Assembly (NCBI GenBank): GCA_017883125.1
Contig: JADGOD010000240.1
Location: 1 to 6,196, forward strand
Source: Acidimicrobiales bacterium
Lineage (GTDB): Bacteria > Actinomycetota > Acidimicrobiia > Acidimicrobiales > RAAP-2
Direction: 5' to 3'
Length of the DNA stretch: 6,196 nt
The stretch's first letter is position 1; each line of letters begins with the position of its first letter. Positions 5,072 through 6,196 of the stretch are shown in pieces. The notes beneath the pieces were generated by a model. It was not told where the DNA came from and searched no databases. It saw nothing but the letters and a program-made list of their open reading frames with translations. Position numbers and translations under genes: made by a program.

Positions 5072-6196
5072 GCGAGACCCAGAGCGGCGGCCTCCAGCGC
5101 GCCGTCGGCTCGATGGCGGCGGGCACCGCCCTGTCGCGGGCCACCGGCGTCCTGCGCGTCCTCGTGCTGGCCTACGTGCTGGGCATCTCACCGCTCGCCG
5201 ACGCCTACAACCTGGCCAACACGATCCCCAACATGCTCTACGACGTGGTGCTCGGTGGCGTGCTGGGCGCCACCTTCATCCCGGTCTTCATCGAGCGGCT
5301 CGCCAACCGGCCCGAGAAGGAGGCCTGGCGTTCGATCTCCGCCGTCGTCACGCTCTCGGTGATCGTCCTGGCGATCACCACCGTCGTCTTCCTCATCGCC
5401 GCACCCTGGTTGATTGACGGCTTCACGATGTTCAACCACACCGCGGAGACCCACAACGCCCAGCACCTGGCCACCCAGCGCCAGGTGGCCACCACCCTGC
5501 TGCGCTGGTTCGTCCCCCAGATCTTCCTCTACGGCCTGCTGAGCATCGGTGGGACCCTGCTCAACATCCGCCGGCGCTTCGGAGCCCCCATGTGGGTGCC
5601 GATCGCCAACAACGCCGTCTGCATCATCGTCCTGCTGATCTTCGCCGGGGTCGCGCCCTCACCCACGCTCCACTCGGTGTCGATGTCGCCGAGCCAGATG
5701 GCCATCCTCGGCGCCGGCACCACCGCCGGTGTGGCCGTCCAGCTCCTCCTCCTGACCCCCAGCCTGGCCCGGGCCCGGCTGGGACGGGTCCGCTGGCGCT
5801 TCGACCTGAAGGACGAGGCGGTCCGCGCCATCGTCCACCTCGGGTCATGGACCTTCGGCTTCGTCGTGCTCAACCAGATCGCCCTCTACGTCGTGCTCAG
5901 TCTGGCCTTCAGCTCGGGCGGATCCGGCCCGGTCTCGTCATACACCTACGCGTACGCCTTCATGCAGATGCCCTACGCGGTGGTCGCCGTCTCGGTGATG
6001 AGCGCGGTGACCCCCGATCTGGCCGACCACCACACCCGAGATGACGTCCGGGCCTTCGTCATCCGCTTCGGCACGGGGCTCAGAGCCGTGCTGGCCATCA
6101 TCATCCCCGCCGCCGTGGGGGTGTTCGTGCTCGCCCGGCCCACGGTGGCTCTGCTGCTCGGCCACGGGAACTCCAGTGCCCTGCAGACCCGCCAGA
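5068..6196 (+). CDS. murJ: Lipid II flippase MurJ (MviN family), 3' truncated
   Basis: The first 376 codons are present and the frame runs off the window without a stop. MurJ is a polytopic inner-membrane MOP-superfamily transporter that moves lipid II to the outer face for peptidoglycan synthesis. The N-terminal signature SRATGVLRVLVLAYVLG (23-39), ADAYNLANTIPNMLYDVVLGG (in parts, 44-64) and ATFIPVF (68-74) are characteristic. Hydrophobic helices recur near 92-113, 145-165, 177-196, 211-231, 257-281, 303-315 and 338-357. R24, R30 and D45 align with E. coli R18, R24 and D39, while several other charged cavity residues are replaced (see findings). The ATG overlaps the preceding stop as ATGA with no clear Shine-Dalgarno site, which implies translational coupling. 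Some actinobacterial MurJ proteins carry an extra C-terminal kinase-like region; whether this one does cannot be seen. Confidence 0.95.
   Translation, partial: MSETQSGGLQRAVGSMAAGTALSRATGVLRVLVLAYVLGISPLADAYNLANTIPNMLYDVVLGGVLGATFIPVFIERLANRPEKEAWRSISAVVTLSVIVLAITTVVFLIAAPWLIDGFTMFNHTAETHNAQHLATQRQVATTLLRWFVPQIFLYGLLSIGGTLLNIRRRFGAPMWVPIANNAVCIIVLLIFAGVAPSPTLHSVSMSPSQMAILGAGTTAGVAVQLLLLTPSLARARLGRVRWRFDLKDEAVRAIVHLGSWTFGFVVLNQIALYVVLSLAFSSGGSGPVSSYTYAYAFMQMPYAVVAVSVMSAVTPDLADHHTRDDVRAFVIRFGTGLRAVLAIIIPAAVGVFVLARPTVALLLGHGNSSALQTRQ

Noticed and set aside
4145..5191. A 348-codon minus-strand open frame across the DUF6049-murJ junction
   Set aside because: It is antisense to two well-supported genes, has Arg/Gly/Pro-rich low-complexity composition, and shows no motif.

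Overview
The window is high-GC, densely coded DNA. Its proteins point to an actinobacterium, plausibly one of the deep lineages such as Acidimicrobiia. The reasons are a mycobacterial-type inositol-phosphate synthase, a PadR gene just upstream of it, an HD-domain CCA-adding enzyme, and a DUF6049-like secreted protein overlapping murJ. The lineage call is inference from protein character and base composition; no phylogeny was run.

Layout. Positions 1-447 hold the 3' part of a PadR-family regulator gene, followed after 32 bp by ino1 (480-1577), probably as one transcript. ino1 converges on a tRNA CCA-adding enzyme gene (minus strand, 1609-3012). A compound hairpin spans both stop codons and probably ends both transcripts. 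A 55-bp divergent gap separates the CCA gene from a gene for a large exported, C-terminally anchored DUF6049-like protein (3068-5071). That gene overlaps murJ (5068 onward) by ATGA, and murJ runs off the right edge. No intergenic stretch exceeds 60 bp. I see no RNA gene, mobile element, CRISPR array or long repeat.

How the genes fit together. Ino1 makes the precursor of phosphatidylinositol, and in many actinobacteria of mycothiol; the adjacent PadR protein is a candidate regulator. The CCA enzyme matures tRNA 3' ends. The DUF6049-like protein and MurJ form a translationally coupled envelope unit: MurJ flips lipid II, and the partner has no known function but is built to act outside the membrane. 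From memory, related blocks (pcnA, DUF6049, murJ, and separately or nearby padR-ino1) occur in Mycobacterium and Streptomyces, so most of the window is a conserved chromosomal neighbourhood rather than an accessory island. The most useful observations are the paired leaderless-type promoter elements in the divergent gap, the terminator shared by both convergent stops, the hairpin around the PadR stop codon, and the DUF6049-MurJ coupling.
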